Source: Lunularia cruciata
Lineage: Eukaryota; Streptophyta; Marchantiopsida; Lunulariales; Lunulariaceae
DNA: 64,000 nt
Assembly (NCBI GenBank): GCA_948567375.1
Contig: OX419757.1
Coordinates: 16,940,974-17,004,973 of the forward strand
Direction of reading: 5' to 3'
Shown here piece after piece: positions 34,898 to 48,000 of this stretch. The position numbers and the translations under genes were made by a program. Numbering within the stretch: the stretch's first letter is position 1; each line of letters begins with the position of its first letter. The notes beneath the pieces were generated by a model. The model was given only the letters and a program-made list of their open reading frames with translations, was not told the DNA's origin and did not search any database.

Positions 34898-37115
34898 CTG
34901 TCACAAAGGGGAAGTCCATACGTAAATACAAGTGTTTGGAGGAAGTCCTTGTAATAAAACTTTGAGCTAAAGAATGAGATACTCAAGGATATTCACATTC
35001 CAAAACATGAGCAGGTGCCAAAAGCTGACAGGACCACCGGACTTCTACTTCCTTCGACTACATGGCCACTTCTACCTCAGTAATTTTCACCGGCTTCCAT
35101 CTTTGCATATAAGGAGTAGTTTTTGTGAGCGGTAATGGTCTCTATTGTTTCGAACGAGACATTTCTGTTCAGAGCATCAGACTCAGAAAAATCGTCGATT
35201 TGTGCAGAATTTCCTGGTCAGCTTGACTCATTACAGATTTAATGCAGAAGAGGCCCCAAGGTCCTGAGAACGCAATGCTGCAGGAGTACTTCGAAAGATG
35301 AACACTTAGAAACCTGGCTCTGAGCTGTTATACTTTCAACGTCCAGTGGCTTTGAGAGGAGAGAATATTCCATGAGGCTTCCTCAGACGGTAGTAGTCAT
35401 CGAGCTGACGTGAACTACATTTAAATGAACTGAGTAGCGGACACTAGCAGAAAACCGGCCAGGTTACCAGCATATCATCTGCAAAAAATTTGTTGGTGAA
35501 TTATGAATGGTAGCGAGAAGCTGACAGAGATATTAAAACTTCACCCAACCAACGGCAATCGGACACTCATGTCGCGTGGCAGTTGTGAACGGCATCCCAC
35601 GTTATATAGCTACAAGCTCCACATTTACAAATGCAATTATTTCCTCTCCACATCGACAAGAAGGGAAAGGGTTCTTCATACAGTACAAAAGATCTACCAC
35701 CCTAGAGATCATGAAATGGTGAAGCATCGGCATTGTAGGTAATCCTAGATTCGTATTCGCCGCGTGCAGTCAAACCCTGGTGCCTTAATACGACGCCGAA
35801 ACGGCCTCCTTCCTGACAAATACATTCGGTAATCGCTTGCTTCACTACCCCCCGAGTTGATACATCATATCGTGTCACCGGCTTCGATTTGCAGCTCACA
35901 TAGTACATAAGGAGGTACCAAGAGATGACGGACAAAAATCATCCCATACACTGTCGACCAAAACCATGGAACTTTCATGCAGCTCACAGTGATAAAATAT
36001 GACCTTGACGATCTCAGAGGTTCAGCAAGTCCAACACATTGGTGTCAGGTCCGAAACCTAAAGACTCATCAATTCGTCACGTAATATCAAACATAAGTTG
36101 GAGTGGTAAAGCTCTTACAAAAAATCAGAGATTTGCGTCTCCTGTCTCGGAACGGTCACTCGAAGCTGGCTCCGAATGTTCCTCGTCATTTGGCCCGCTT
36201 CGAAGTTCACCTACAGCCAATACCGGTCCCGATCATTCACATACCGTCTCTCGTCATGAGCCAGCAGCGCAGCTTCAACTCTTCTATACTTCAACAAACG
36301 CGCTCCACTCTTCGTCACCTCTTCCTCTTCCTCCCGGACGACCTGAATGATATCGTCTGGTCTGGTCTGGTCAGACTTCTCGCTCTCACACGCGCTCCTG
36401 CTCAGACGTCCTCTCCAAAGACAGCGAGCTTCTCCTTCAATTCGCCCACTGCCCGTGCTAACAGATCATCACCCGGACGCTCCTGGACTTCTCAATCGAT
36501 CCTCGACAACAATTTCCAGGTCTCTCCTTCACTCGGCATGCTCGCTCGCACTCCTTCCTCTCCGCTCCTCCTCATGGACTCTTCGGGACTTTCTCTCCCC
36601 TCCCCCTCCTCTCCCCCTCTTCCCCGCTTCAACAAGCTCCAAAAAGCAGGACTTTCTCTCCCGTCCCCTCCTCTACCCCTCTTCCTCGCACCCTCCCTCG
36701 CTTCAACAAGCTCCAAAAAGCTGCACCACTATTCTGCAGCACCGTCCCCGGCCCCTGCCTAAAAGCTTTTCCTCTCCCATATTCAGAGCAGTCAAACTCC
36801 TCAGTCAAAGCGCTCCCGCCTGCCTGCTGCTGTTACTGTGGAGAGTTAGGCACACTAATCTGCCGCGACACTACAGTCTTGGACTGATTGCGCTTTTCGG
36901 ACTCCTCTTTGGCTCTACCCTGAGACTAGTAGTCTCGTCGTACATGTAAATTGGAAACACTTGCTTGTAAGTTTAAGTCTAAGCCGCGCTGCTTGGACTT
37001 AGACGACTAGGTTCGCGGTGAGTGCCACCCCAACTTTACCGGATGCATGCGAGAAGTTGCGAGTGGCGCCAGATTCTTCCCCGGTGGCGCCGTTTTAGGT
37101 CACGCTAAAGGAAAT
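34898..37115. other. Upstream region of the kinase gene, including a CT-rich tract
   Basis: Should contain the first kinase exon, 5' UTR and promoter. 36200-36760 is strongly CT-rich and C+G-rich on the plus strand, keeping frames open in several registers (219 and 200 codons), which I read as composition and not genes. A minus frame at 35702-35935 looks protein-like but resembles no family I know. Confidence 0.4.
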
Positions 37116-37198
37116 GGTGACCGCGCAGGATAACAAGAAGGATGGGAAGACCCCCTCGTCAATCAAGCAGAACAACAAGGATAAGACATAAAGTGGAA
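37116..37198 (+). repeat. Dispersed repeat R, copy 1
   Basis: Shares GGTGACCGCG, AAGGATGGGAAGACCCC and ATCAAGC in order with the copies at 38918, 40620, 43850 and 50759. Confidence 0.55.
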
Positions 37199-38917
37199 TG
37201 CTTAACTCTCATGATAAGGAAGCCTTGACTACATGGAACTGAAATGTCGTCTCATGACATCTCAGAATTAACTCTCGTTTCCACGAAGAGCAGATTCTGC
37301 TAAAGCTTGACGTGCAGGTTTCTGCATCAGCAGCTATAGTAGATCCGGCCAAACAGTATGTTAATGATTCAATGGACCGTCGCTCATGGAAACTATGGAT
37401 ATAAAATTTACAAAAAGTCAATGCTGACTCTACTATTATTCAGTGCTGTAGACACTTGGGATTTGATGGTAAAAGGTTCTTGACTATGCAGGAGTCGTTT
37501 GGGTGGGTGGATGGGTGGGGTATCCCTTTTAAATTCTTTGCGTGAACGATAGCTTAATTCAGCAGGAAACGAGAAGGGGTTGAATTATGTTTTGACCGGA
37601 ACTATTGTTGATGCTATTGAGGACTTTTAATGGTTAAAATATTCAGAGTACTAAACATGAATAACATTCAATACCATCTGTGCTATGACACTGCAGCATA
37701 TATTACATCATCAACGAGACCGAATGTTGAGGACGACTCATAGTTTAACTTATTCTATACCATAAACCAGGAACCTTGAGACACGTTTGGCATATCAAAG
37801 GTTGCAAGCTTGAGAATGATGGATCCAAATTCTTGAGACTCGAGTAGACTGTGACAATTGTTGGCTGCATGGCAAGAGTCTACAGATGCTAATGCGACTT
37901 GTAATATAGTAAAGTTAAAGTGCATCAAATCTGTCACCTATAGGACTACCTGTGTTGCGACTTTGAAATCTACGGAAGACCTCAAGATGCTTTGTTTTCT
38001 ATCTAGAAAGTGCACCACTTGGTTAAGGTTATGTCTTCCGGAGACAGGCTCTAGAAGTATTGAATATCGATCTGTTACGGTTCCTTCCAATGATAAGATA
38101 TGCTGTTTGTTATAAGGAGGTAAGGGTTGGTAAATAGGACAACGAAAGCGGTATATTTTCCTCTTAACCTTTTAACCTTGGGTTGTCCTTATCCCATGAC
38201 TTCCGAGACGTAAGAGATTCGCCATGACAATAATTTCAACTTAACTTACTAACAGAGCTTTATTTTGTGTGTGTAAAAGATCGGAGATAAGTCCTTTTCT
38301 TACCAAAAAGAACACACGAGGTCATATTCTTAGAGTCACCATATTTATTTCCCTATTTATTATTGTTTCCTTTTAGGTTTTGTCGTCAGATACAAATTAG
38401 TTAGATTGCCCGTGAATCAGTGCGTCAACTCAAACATTTACAGTCCCAACCACGTAGTTGATGTTGATAACGTTGATAAAGTAGTTGATGTTCACACGTA
38501 GCTCATAATTTAGATTTCAGCAAATATTTTACCGGGTCGTTATTGTCATTTAATTGTTTCTATTGTTGAACATACCAAGTTTTCAAAAGAATTACGAGTT
38601 ATTGAAAGATTAACTCTAAAAATTATCATCACTCCTCAAATTTGCCTCACGACGATGGATCACGTGGAACTGCAAAAGGAGACGAGCTCCAGCCCCTTCT
38701 TATCCAAGTAAATGTTTATAGTCCATAACATCACATATGCCATGGAACGTCGTTGAGTAGTAGAACTACTATCAACACCTTGTTGAAAATATGAATAACA
38801 AAGGAAATTGTAAATGCAACTTATTCATATTCACAAGTTTGTAAAAAGTTCATGGACATTTTGTATTGCTGATGAAGCATCGATACCTCACCTCCGTTAG
38901 ACAAGAGGAAAAATTGA

Positions 38918-39052
38918 TCACGTGTGAAGAGAAGAAGACCCCATCAAGCAGTACAAGAAAAAGATATAGAAGTAAAATGGGGCTAAGCCCCAATATTTTT
39001 GGAATTTTGTGGAATTTGCTCCACAACACCTAAGATATCCCTGTTATGTAAG
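38918..39052 (+). repeat. Dispersed repeat R, copy 2
   Basis: Contains AAGACCCCATCAAGC, GTAAAATGGGGCTAAGCCCC and CACCTAAGATATCC. The last two blocks are also in the 50759 copy. Confidence 0.65.
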
Positions 39053-39162
39053 TTGTATGATCTAGAAATAACATGAGCTTCTAGAGAAGCATCACCTAGT
39101 GTGGTTGTTCTCCTATGGATTGGACCAGCCTTTGCTCTCTATAGAACAATGAACACACACTG
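39053..39162. other. Spacer, nothing recognised
   Basis: Short stretch between repeat R and the coding-like segment; no feature seen. Confidence 0.4.
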
Positions 39163-39615
39163 TCAAAATATATAATGAGAATGAGAATGATACTTTTGAT
39201 GCCTAAAATGATCAGCTCTTGTGTACTCCTTAACAAATATGTCAAATACCTCTTCCATTGCTCCATATAATTCCAAGGCTAGAGGAACAAAGAGGTGACC
39301 TTGTTGCATACCCCTATACTTGGAGACCATGTCTATTACTGCTCTGCTAGCTGCCCATCCAAGAGGATGGATGATCACTCCCTTTGACATTGTATCACGT
39401 GTAAGGTGTGTAATCACTCTATTATCACCTGATGATCTCAGACAAATTATCTTGACTTGTGTATTCTGCAAAGCATAGAAACGCTCTCTCCAAGCAGCAA
39501 GATATTTAGGTATCCTTGGTTCTCCAAAAGGACACCATGTCATATGGACAACTATTGTATTTAGTATAGAACTACACTCACAAAGTGAGTAATGAAGATG
39601 TAGATTGGTGGACAA
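39163..39615 (-). pseudogene. 150-codon coding-like fragment, possibly transposon-derived
   Basis: An open frame of 150 codons in AT-rich DNA. The central part, HLTRDTMSKGVIIHPLGWAA then FVPLALELYGAMEEVFDIF, has a conserved-protein look. FVPLALELYG resembles phrases from transposon-encoded proteins of lower plants, but this is a weak memory. There is no start context or neighbouring exon. It lies among dispersed repeats, so I take it for a transposon remnant. Function unknown. Confidence 0.35.
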
Positions 39616-39972
39616 AACCTAGGTGGAACCTCATTGTCGTAGAGAAAGTCATTGGTATGAGCTAAAATGCTATAATATATGGTTGAGCTAGATCCAAAAG
39701 TTGCACCCTTGCCATAGCAAGAGTAAAGATTTACTTTAGTAGCACCGAGAATGAATGAATCAACTAAGAGAGAATGTAATGTATGTTAAAGTTGTTGCTC
39801 CATCAAGGAATAATACAAAGTCTAGTCCAATCTGATGGTAGAGAAACATGGGATGGAAAATATTCTCGTGCTTGTGAAGATATGTCATCTTTTGTCTTCC
39901 ACAATAACACCAAGCGAAAAAAAATCCCTCCTACACCTCCAAATTGGAAAATACAATACCACGTATGATATG

Positions 39973-40066
39973 ATAGTCAAATTATCTATTTGCGTGTCTC
40001 CGATAAAAGATCATCAATTGATAGTCAAATTGATTATTTGCGTGTCTCCTATAAAAGATCATTGAT
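39973..40066 (+). repeat. Tandem repeat, 48-bp unit, two copies
   Basis: ATAGTCAAATT...TTTGCGTGTCTCC...ATAAAAGATCAT occurs at 39973-40020 and 40021-40066 with few differences. Confidence 0.8.
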
Positions 40067-40220
40067 TTCCTCCATCTACCAAGAGAATTGTAGATCAAGG
40101 AATTTGGATAAAATTTTATAAATGTATTCTAACATGCGTTTAAAACAACTAACCCTACATTGACTACAGGCAGCAATAACGATGAACTTGCTTGAAGGAA
40201 AAACCTAACAACCAGTATAG

Positions 40221-40500
40221 ATGTTGATCCAAAGTATAATTTCAAACAATATTTGGGATGAGGATCCACAATTACCAGAATATGATGAAATTACAATTGG
40301 TGAACAAAATTAGCATTGAACTTGCCGAGGGGAAAACCCAGCAATGGACAAGGTCTGTTTGTGGTGAAATTACAATAGATGAACAACATTACCATTGCAT
40401 TTACAAAAATAAACCAGCAATGAACAGAAGATAGGTGTTGATCCAGAGTATGATCTCAACAACATTTTCAATGAGGATGACGCCCGCACACTTACTTGAT
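40221..40500 (+). repeat. Degenerate tandem repeat, unit about 216 bp
   Basis: GTTGATCCAAAGTAT at 40221 recurs as GTTGATCCAGAGTAT at about 40437. GAAATTACAATTGGTGAACA recurs about 90 bp later as GAAATTACAATAGATGAACA, and AACCCAGCAATGGA as AACCAGCAATGAA. Confidence 0.6.
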
Positions 40501-40619
40501 AGTGCATAAAAACTGGTGATCACTCAAAGTTGAATGGATGAAACTAGAATAAGTAATCTTGCTTAAATTAGAACGGACAAAAGTATTGTTCATATCATCT
40601 TATCATACTGAAAGAAATA

Positions 40620-40705
40620 GGCGACCGCAGAGGATAACAAGAAGAGGGTAAGACCCATTAAACCCTACAAGGATGGGACAAAAAGATAAAATGGAGCTGA
40701 GCTAT
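40620..40705 (+). repeat. Dispersed repeat R, copy 3
   Basis: GCGACCGCAGAGGATAACAAG, GTAAGACCCAT and GATAAAATGGAGCTGAGC follow the order of the other copies. Confidence 0.6.
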
Positions 40706-42096
40706 CGGTATGAGAAATCACTTTACCGTACTTATGTGCACATTCGGTTCAAGTACCCGTTGGTATATGGCGATATTGGTAAATCTCTTGGCCAAAATTC
40801 TGGATTATTGACTGATAATGCGAAAGATTGGAGATGAATAAATATTTTACCTCATAAAACAAAACAACTATCGTATGCACACTACCTATGCAGGAGAAGG
40901 ACCTAACATATATATTCATCAACCGCTTGAAAGAAAGTCACAAGCTGAGATTTGCAAATTTTTGATAACTTCTCGGTGGATCCATATCTTCTTGGAACCC
41001 GCGATCAGACATGCTAGATGACCTGCAGATTCTGGGATGAAATGGAGAAAACAAGGTACACCGTCAACAGGTTACGTCCATAGAAACAACATACAGATCT
41101 CATCTCAGCTGCACAATCCTGGACAATTTTCGAATCAAACAAATCCGTTGGACTACTACCGGTAGTTTGCTCGTTCGTTCATTGCAGTGCACAGTACATA
41201 CTGCTCTCTCCGCTACCTCCTTGTATGCTTGATGAAGTGAGCGTCAGCCAGCTACATTTGCCGACGCAGTTCTCCGCCAGAGTCCTCCACATTCTTGAAC
41301 ACAGTAGAGGCGGACGTCATTTCCTCATTGAACCCGATCCCATCAGACTACTCAGAAACAAAAGAGTCCAAGTGATTCTCGAGAGAAATTCTCTTAAAAG
41401 AGTGAAGAGCGTGAGTCCCGTTCCTGCGACGTCTCCTTGGTGAGATTATGCTCTTTGCGCGACTCCTCCGCCATTCGTGCCGTAGTCCCTGTGACGTAAC
41501 AGTGACAGCCAGGGAATAGTGTCCCCTCTGCCGGTTGGATTAGGACCAGAATAGTCTCTCCCGCTGAAAAACCAGGTGGGTTTTCACCGAGAAAACCAGA
41601 CAATATTAAAGGATATTCTCTGGTTTTCTTGTTGAAAGGTATGCTTTTACTGTCCGGGAAGTGTATGCATTCCGCCGTTTTCTGGAAAGGTCCCGGGGAA
41701 AACCTCTCAAAACAGTGCGTCATACTCTACTGTCAATAAGCTCTCCCGGATTGTACCGTGCTTTGCTGATAGAGCGCAGCTCGTCACACATACACCTGCG
41801 ACTTCCAGTCGTCGGAGAGAGTGAGCCAGAGTCAATCCCGATGGGGCTCTATGATCTTGATTTCGAGGTGGCGCATCTAATCTGTGAAAGCTGATCGAAC
41901 AGGAGAAGTATACTTAACGTTCGTAGCGCGATGCTCAAGAAAATGGTGGTAGTTCGGATTTTGTGTATCCAGTGGATGGTAGGAGAATATGAGGTAACGT
42001 GCACAGCTCTGACGAAAAATTCTGGTCTGAATGCTACAACGGAGAGGATATTGTTGCGGTGATTCTAGTGCTGGATTTTGCGGCCCGATCTGAACC
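40706..42096. other. Upstream region of WASH1
   Basis: No gene recognised. It should hold the promoter and 5' UTR of WASH1. A hairpin-forming inverted repeat lies at 41590-41629 (AGAAAACCAG and CTGGTTTTCT, with inner AATAT and ATATT). Frames at 41225-41894 have no motif. Confidence 0.5.
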
Positions 42097-45000
42097 ATGG
42101 GACGGAGCAGCAAGCAATCCAATGATACATTTGCAGCACTGAGTGAGAGCCTTTTGCAGCTTGAAGATGCAGCGGACAAGATTTTCACGTCCATTATTGA
42201 TCGAGTAAGCTTTTCCTCAAATTGATGTCAGGTTTTGGTGCTCAAGCAATGCCGTTGTTTCGCCAAGTTCTTTGATTAAAATTTTCTTATTTTAATGAGG
42301 AGCGGCTTGATCCATTCTAGCCTGGAAATTCTCCTAAGTAGAGAATTGAAGGATCGTTGCTATAGATTTGAATAATTGTCTACGGAGGAGTCATCACGTA
42401 ATATCTTTCGACAGGAGAAAATGACCAAAGCACCGAAATAATAATTGGAGAAAGTCCATCATAGGAGGCCATCTCGAAGGTCTTAGACGAAGAGCATGTA
42501 GGTGCTGATGCAGACATTGAGCGATTCGTGACCTAGAGGAGAGTATTTGCTAATGTTTTCATTGTAGTGGGACCTATTCTGCTGGCTGTGCGCTTTCCTA
42601 GAGAAGACAGTGAGATCAACCATTATCATAATTTTTTTTCCAAAACTATATCCAAGGGTTCCCTGCATACACAACTCAGACATGTGGCTCGAAAGCTGCC
42701 GAGGTTATTTGGCTGAATGCATGTGAAGATTAATCTAGCACCGCTTTGGCATCCTTCTGAATTGATATCAGGTTCGATTAGAGCGTCTACAACTGAAAGG
42801 CCTTTCAACCAGGATTCAAGCTGCTCAGGTGGGGTGCAAGGAATATGTGTTGATTCATGATCCTTTGTTGTGAAACTTCCGGTTTGCTTACCAACATGTA
42901 TGTCTATCTGGAAATACTTAAACTTGTATATTAATGTAAAATGGGAGTCAGATCTCCACAAACTTACTGTCCCAATGTACGTGAGATGAGTTCAGAGGAA
43001 CATGAGACTTATTTTGAGATAAGAAATGAAGAAGTCGTCTTTGTATATAGAAACCGGTTTTTTGCCCCGCTGACGGTAGGTGTTGCTTGATTTCGATTCA
43101 AGACATTTTTGCTCCTAAGAGTCAATGCTTTTCGTGGTCTACCTCTCATCAGCATCATCGTCCTGTTCAGGCAAAAGTAGATGCAATCTCGGGGACAAAG
43201 CGGGCTACATCCATCTTTTCAAGTGCAAAGTATCCAGAAATCGATCCGTCTTTAACTGATTATGTCCCAATATTTGAGGGGAAGGGAGACGAACAAAGCA
43301 AGCCCTCTACCGTGACTTTGTCACTGAATACTGGGCAATGGCAGGTGATCCATTTTCGGAGTGAACTTTGCAGCTCCACCCTACAGAAAATGGATTTTCT
43401 GCAACTTAGACGGTACAGCCAGATCATCTATAAACAATGACATAGAAGGTTCTGAATTTCTAACAAGCCATAATTTTCTTCCAGAATGGTGAAGAAGGCA
43501 CCCTGGAGCTTTTCCAATTTTTCTCGGAGACAAGTCACGAGCACTGGCTGAAGGATCACAAACGGAAGGTGAACGATCGGTGCATTGACTCAAACTAAGA
43601 ACAAGAATATGCTGGTTGAGCTCTGAGATCATGTGAGGTGTCCACAATGAGTTGAGAAGCAAACTAGGCTGATCAAAGACTCTTGGAGAAAATAGCTAAG
43701 AGGGAATCGTACATAGCTGAATCCTCTTATTGGTTTTACAGGAAGGCATTGGCAGGGTTCCATCTCGAGTAAAATCCGTTGCAGACGTTCTCCTCTTCAA
43801 CACTGCGGAACTTCCTTATCAGAAGTTCGTATTATAACTAATCACTTCACATTTTACCTCTTTTGTCCCTCCCTTGTACGGCTTGATGGGGTCTTCCCAT
43901 CCTTCATGTGTTCTACGTGGTCGCCTTTTTTCTTTTTTTTCACTAATCACTTCACTTAGCGCTGGCCTTCTATTCGCTGTTCTTAATTCAAATCCATTTC
44001 TGGTTCAGATGCTTAGTGTGGTTTCGACTCCGTTCGCAGTTATTTTCAACTGACTCTTCCCCAAATAGAGATGAATTTGTTTGTCCAATAGTTTGCGAAC
44101 CTGTAGTATCTCGCAAAGTCTACGGGGTGCCTCCATACTGCTTTCCTGGAGATGTTTGCACTCTCCCATTCACAAATTTGCCGATTGTCAGTAGGGAGTT
44201 CGGAGGACCATGCAAACAATGACTTCATGAGCTGAAAATTTCAGAACTAACAAGTTTTATGGTTCGAGGTCATGCGTTTCACTCACATGATCTATTGCAA
44301 ATTTGCAGTTATAGGATTGTCGACACTCTAGCGGGAGCTGACCAACCGCCTGAACAGGAGATGGAAACAAAACCTGCTGCTTTGCCGGCCCCTCCTCGAA
44401 GTGTCCTTGGAGGCGATGATTTGGTATGCAAACTGCTTCCGTTGTGGAGGTGCTGTGACGCACAAGATTTGTGGCGCACGCACTATGGTCTGTCAACTAT
44501 ATCGTAACAAGAGGGTACTTGATCAACAAGGAGTGTGTCCATAGATGAAGTTTTCTTCTCAATTGCTTAAACATCAAAATTCACGAAAACTCTCTCCTCT
44601 GTCCCAGGCGCTCCTGCTTCCATTCATGGATATGGATTGTTTGTGAGAACTGTAGTAGAGGACCTTTTTCATATCCTTGATAACTAGCTGTATAGTCATC
44701 ATCCCTCTCTTTGCTCTATTTCAGCCGAGACAAGGAGCAGAAGAATACGGCTTCAGACCAGTTCTCCGACAAGTGCCAACTTTCAGTTTACCATCTGTCC
44801 TGCCTGATCTTCCGATGGTAGCAGATTTGAGCTGGAGTGGTCTGTCTTTCTACCGTTTCCGCTTATTGCATTTTCAACATAGTAGTTTCTGTTAAGGGCC
44901 TACATGCATATCGCACGGATTCCCAGACTTCTCTAGGGTATTAAAACTCATAGCAAGTTTAGCCTCTAGAATGCTACTTTACCTGACTTTGCGAGGAAGA

Positions 45001-48000
45001 ATTTTGCCGTTTTCTGGAGAGGAAACTGGTTACCTTGAGAGGTCAACTATGTTCCATAGGTAGAGTATCTTAATTCACCGTCACAGCAAAGAGGGTAGAG
45101 AGCAATTGATGATTTGCTGAACTTTTTTGCAGGTTCAACTGGTGATTATGACCAGCTACCTTCCATTGCTCCCTCTGCTCTGCACTCTGCCCCATATTCT
45201 CCAAGCGCGCGCAGTAGTTCGTCAAGATTTGACTCTAGCTCAACATCAACAAGATTCGATCCAGCTTTTACTTCGTCAAAATTCGACTATGCTCCCGTAG
45301 ATGGTACGTCTGGCAAGAATTTTATGTCTTGCACATTTCCTTTTCAGAGTATGATCCTTGGTATCGTGCTAGATATTGTACAAGTCTGGTACAGTTATGT
45401 CTATGCAAATGAATTCAGACGTTAGTACGGCAACTTGGGAGATTAACGATTTTAGTACGTACCTTGACGTGTCGTCCTAGATGTCACTAGCAGGATGCTT
45501 TACAGTAGTATCCAGATGTAACATAGTAATCTGGTATGAGATTAGAGCTCAAAACTGGACCCTGTTTGGTAAGAAAATGTTTCGTCACCCTCGTGGTTTC
45601 ACTGAATGAGGCCTAAAGACTGTCTCAAATATTACTCATACAGGTTTGATGCAAGAAGCATCCTCCAGGGGACTACCACCCATACGTGTGGGTCAAGCAC
45701 CACCTCAAGAAGGACGGTTGCGCAGAAAATCAAGTCGAAGTAGCACTGGCACTCAGCCGTCATCTGCTCGCTCTCAAGAGGGTAAGTAGAATACTGTCTT
45801 TTAGATGCAGTATGTATATTGCGGCTTTGTGTTCTAAGCTCACTGCGTCAGCCCTGTGGGTTTGTTGCCAACATGTAGTAATTCGTGGTACAAGGATGTA
45901 CTAACTCAGTTTTGTGTCTAGTACCAGTTCTCACCTATCTCATACCAGTGGCTTTCATAACGTTTTACATGCAGGCACACAGACGGTACCTGAAAGAGGC
46001 AGAACTCTACCACCGCCGCCACCACCACCACCACCACCACCTCCTCCGGCCCCGCCACCACCGGTTCCCAGTGGTCAAGCCGGCCCTTCTGCTGGCTCTT
46101 CACAGTTGATGACTAATACAAGAGACAGTGGGAAATCAAACCCTCTTTCAAAGGCTGTAAGCAACCGTGCAAATGCCATGGTTCAAGATACAGCAAATTC
46201 GTCAACATCTCAACAACGTCCTGCAGTTGGTAAGTTTGTTCACTTTCACGTTTCCGGAGCATGTGCACTGATTAAATTGTTGGAAGTCGGACGCTGGACC
46301 ACTATCCACTGTCAAATTTTGGATTTGCTATCACAAGAGTTTTCTTCTCGTCTACCCGCATGTAAAGGGTTTCGCTGAAAAATCTCGACTCTGAAGCACA
46401 AAACCCGTTTGCGCATGCGCATGATGCTACCCAAAGTTACGCTTAGAAAAAGAATTCTTAATGAGGACTATACGCTTCCAATGATATATTATCACTTAGC
46501 ATGCAGAAAGCATCAGAAGGGGAGGACAAGAGTATATGGGACGCGCACTTAGTATAGGGGGACCACCCGGGTGTATGCTAGTATCGATTGGCATTAGCGT
46601 GGGGAGTTATATATCCCGGATCTACACAGTTGTTTCACTTACCTCTCACTTTATGTCACTGGTCGAATTTCAGATACTCAGCGAGCGGCGCTGATGGCAT
46701 CCATTCGTGATTCTGGGTTGAACGTCCTTCGTAAGGTATGAATGAATCACCTGAATTCAGAAATACCGTCGTCTGAACCATTGTGTGAACTTTATGTCAC
46801 GGTAACAAAGTTCGATAGGATAATGCACTTGAGAGATCTGATGAGGGTCATGATCTGTACCAGTCTATACCAAGGGTTTAGCCTGTCGTGATCTGTATCA
46901 ATCTAGCACCTGCCTTAACAATTTTGCAACTTACCAACTTTTTATCGTCCGAATTGGCCCTTTGATTCACAGACTGCTCGTGACGAGACCCATATGCCAT
47001 CCCTGGATACTTCTGGAAGGCAAGTCATTACAGGCAATCATGACAGTCAACTTCCCAATAAAATTATTTCTCCTGGAGCAAAACAGGTGAATTTTGACTC
47101 AGCCCTTGAGTCAACATATCCGATTTGTGCATGCATTGATTTGCTGGTTAAAATCTTCAAAAAACAAGAGAAATTTTCACTAGCTGTCGTTGTGACGTAC
47201 AATCTTGGGCAGTTCCTTATTCCTTTCAATTATCCTGTGTGAAGGCCTGAAAGCCTGAACACAAATTTACAATAAAGTTCCCTCCGATAGTCAGTCCTTG
47301 ACCTTAACTCTTCGTTGGAAGTATGCAGCCGCTTAATGTTCTTGCTGAAATGGCGAAAAGCCTAACTCTACGTAGGCTCTCCATGCGTGGTGCTTCTCAT
47401 GATCAGGTTTTCCTGCCTTTAACTCTATACAAAGTCACATATACTCCAGTTTGCATGCACTGGATTTCTTTTGGGTAAAGGACTGTCGAACGTTTGTTTG
47501 GGATCATGTGAACGGAGTTTCTATTTCAAACAGAGTTGCTTGGTGCGTATTGAACAACTTCTAGGTTACCAACGAAGGTTAGATCTGCAAGTTGAACTTC
47601 AATATTCTTCGGTTGTGCAGACGTCAGAAAAAGGTGACAACCGACCAGCTGCAATACAAGAGGAGGAGCGTGCCAGTGGATCAGGAGACAGCAGGTACTC
47701 GGCTGCTTCATGTGCTTGAGCGAAGTAAAAGGAATCTTTAGTTTGTTTGTACAGAGGATTACTAGGTTTTGGAGGTATCCGCTGTATATGTAAGTCTCAG
47801 GGAGTTGGCATCAGAAATTCAAAATCTTTTCCCAATGTTGAGCTGCAACTGAATTCCTCGTGATTGTCTCACAAACACTATGTCCAACCATGGATGGCGT
47901 CTAATGCAGCCGGATTGCAATGCCTGTAAGTAATTATACTCTGAAGGTTCAGCACACAATTTTAGTGATCTCGGAACCTGTGCTGTTTAGCTGTCTCACT

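Noticed and set aside
35702-35935. A 77-codon minus frame as the missing first exon of the kinase gene.
   Set aside because: It lacks the MKK N-terminal docking pattern and does not end two bases into a codon at a GT in the needed way.
36103-36949. Two long overlapping plus-strand frames (219 and 200 codons).
   Set aside because: They are open together in different registers because the DNA is CT-rich, encode low-complexity Ser/Pro/Leu text, and show no motif.
44016-44222. A possible WASH1 exon with an acceptor at about 44008.
   Set aside because: Its protein does not resemble WASH, while skipping it and joining 43824 to 44309 gives an in-frame match (NYRIVDTLAGADQ).
46014-46065. A triplet microsatellite.
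   Set aside because: It is coding (13 Pro in WASH1 exon 10) and belongs to a conserved domain of the family.
45885-46109. His-rich and Val-rich frames over the CCACCACCG run.
   Set aside because: They are shadows of the polyproline segment of WASH1 exon 10.
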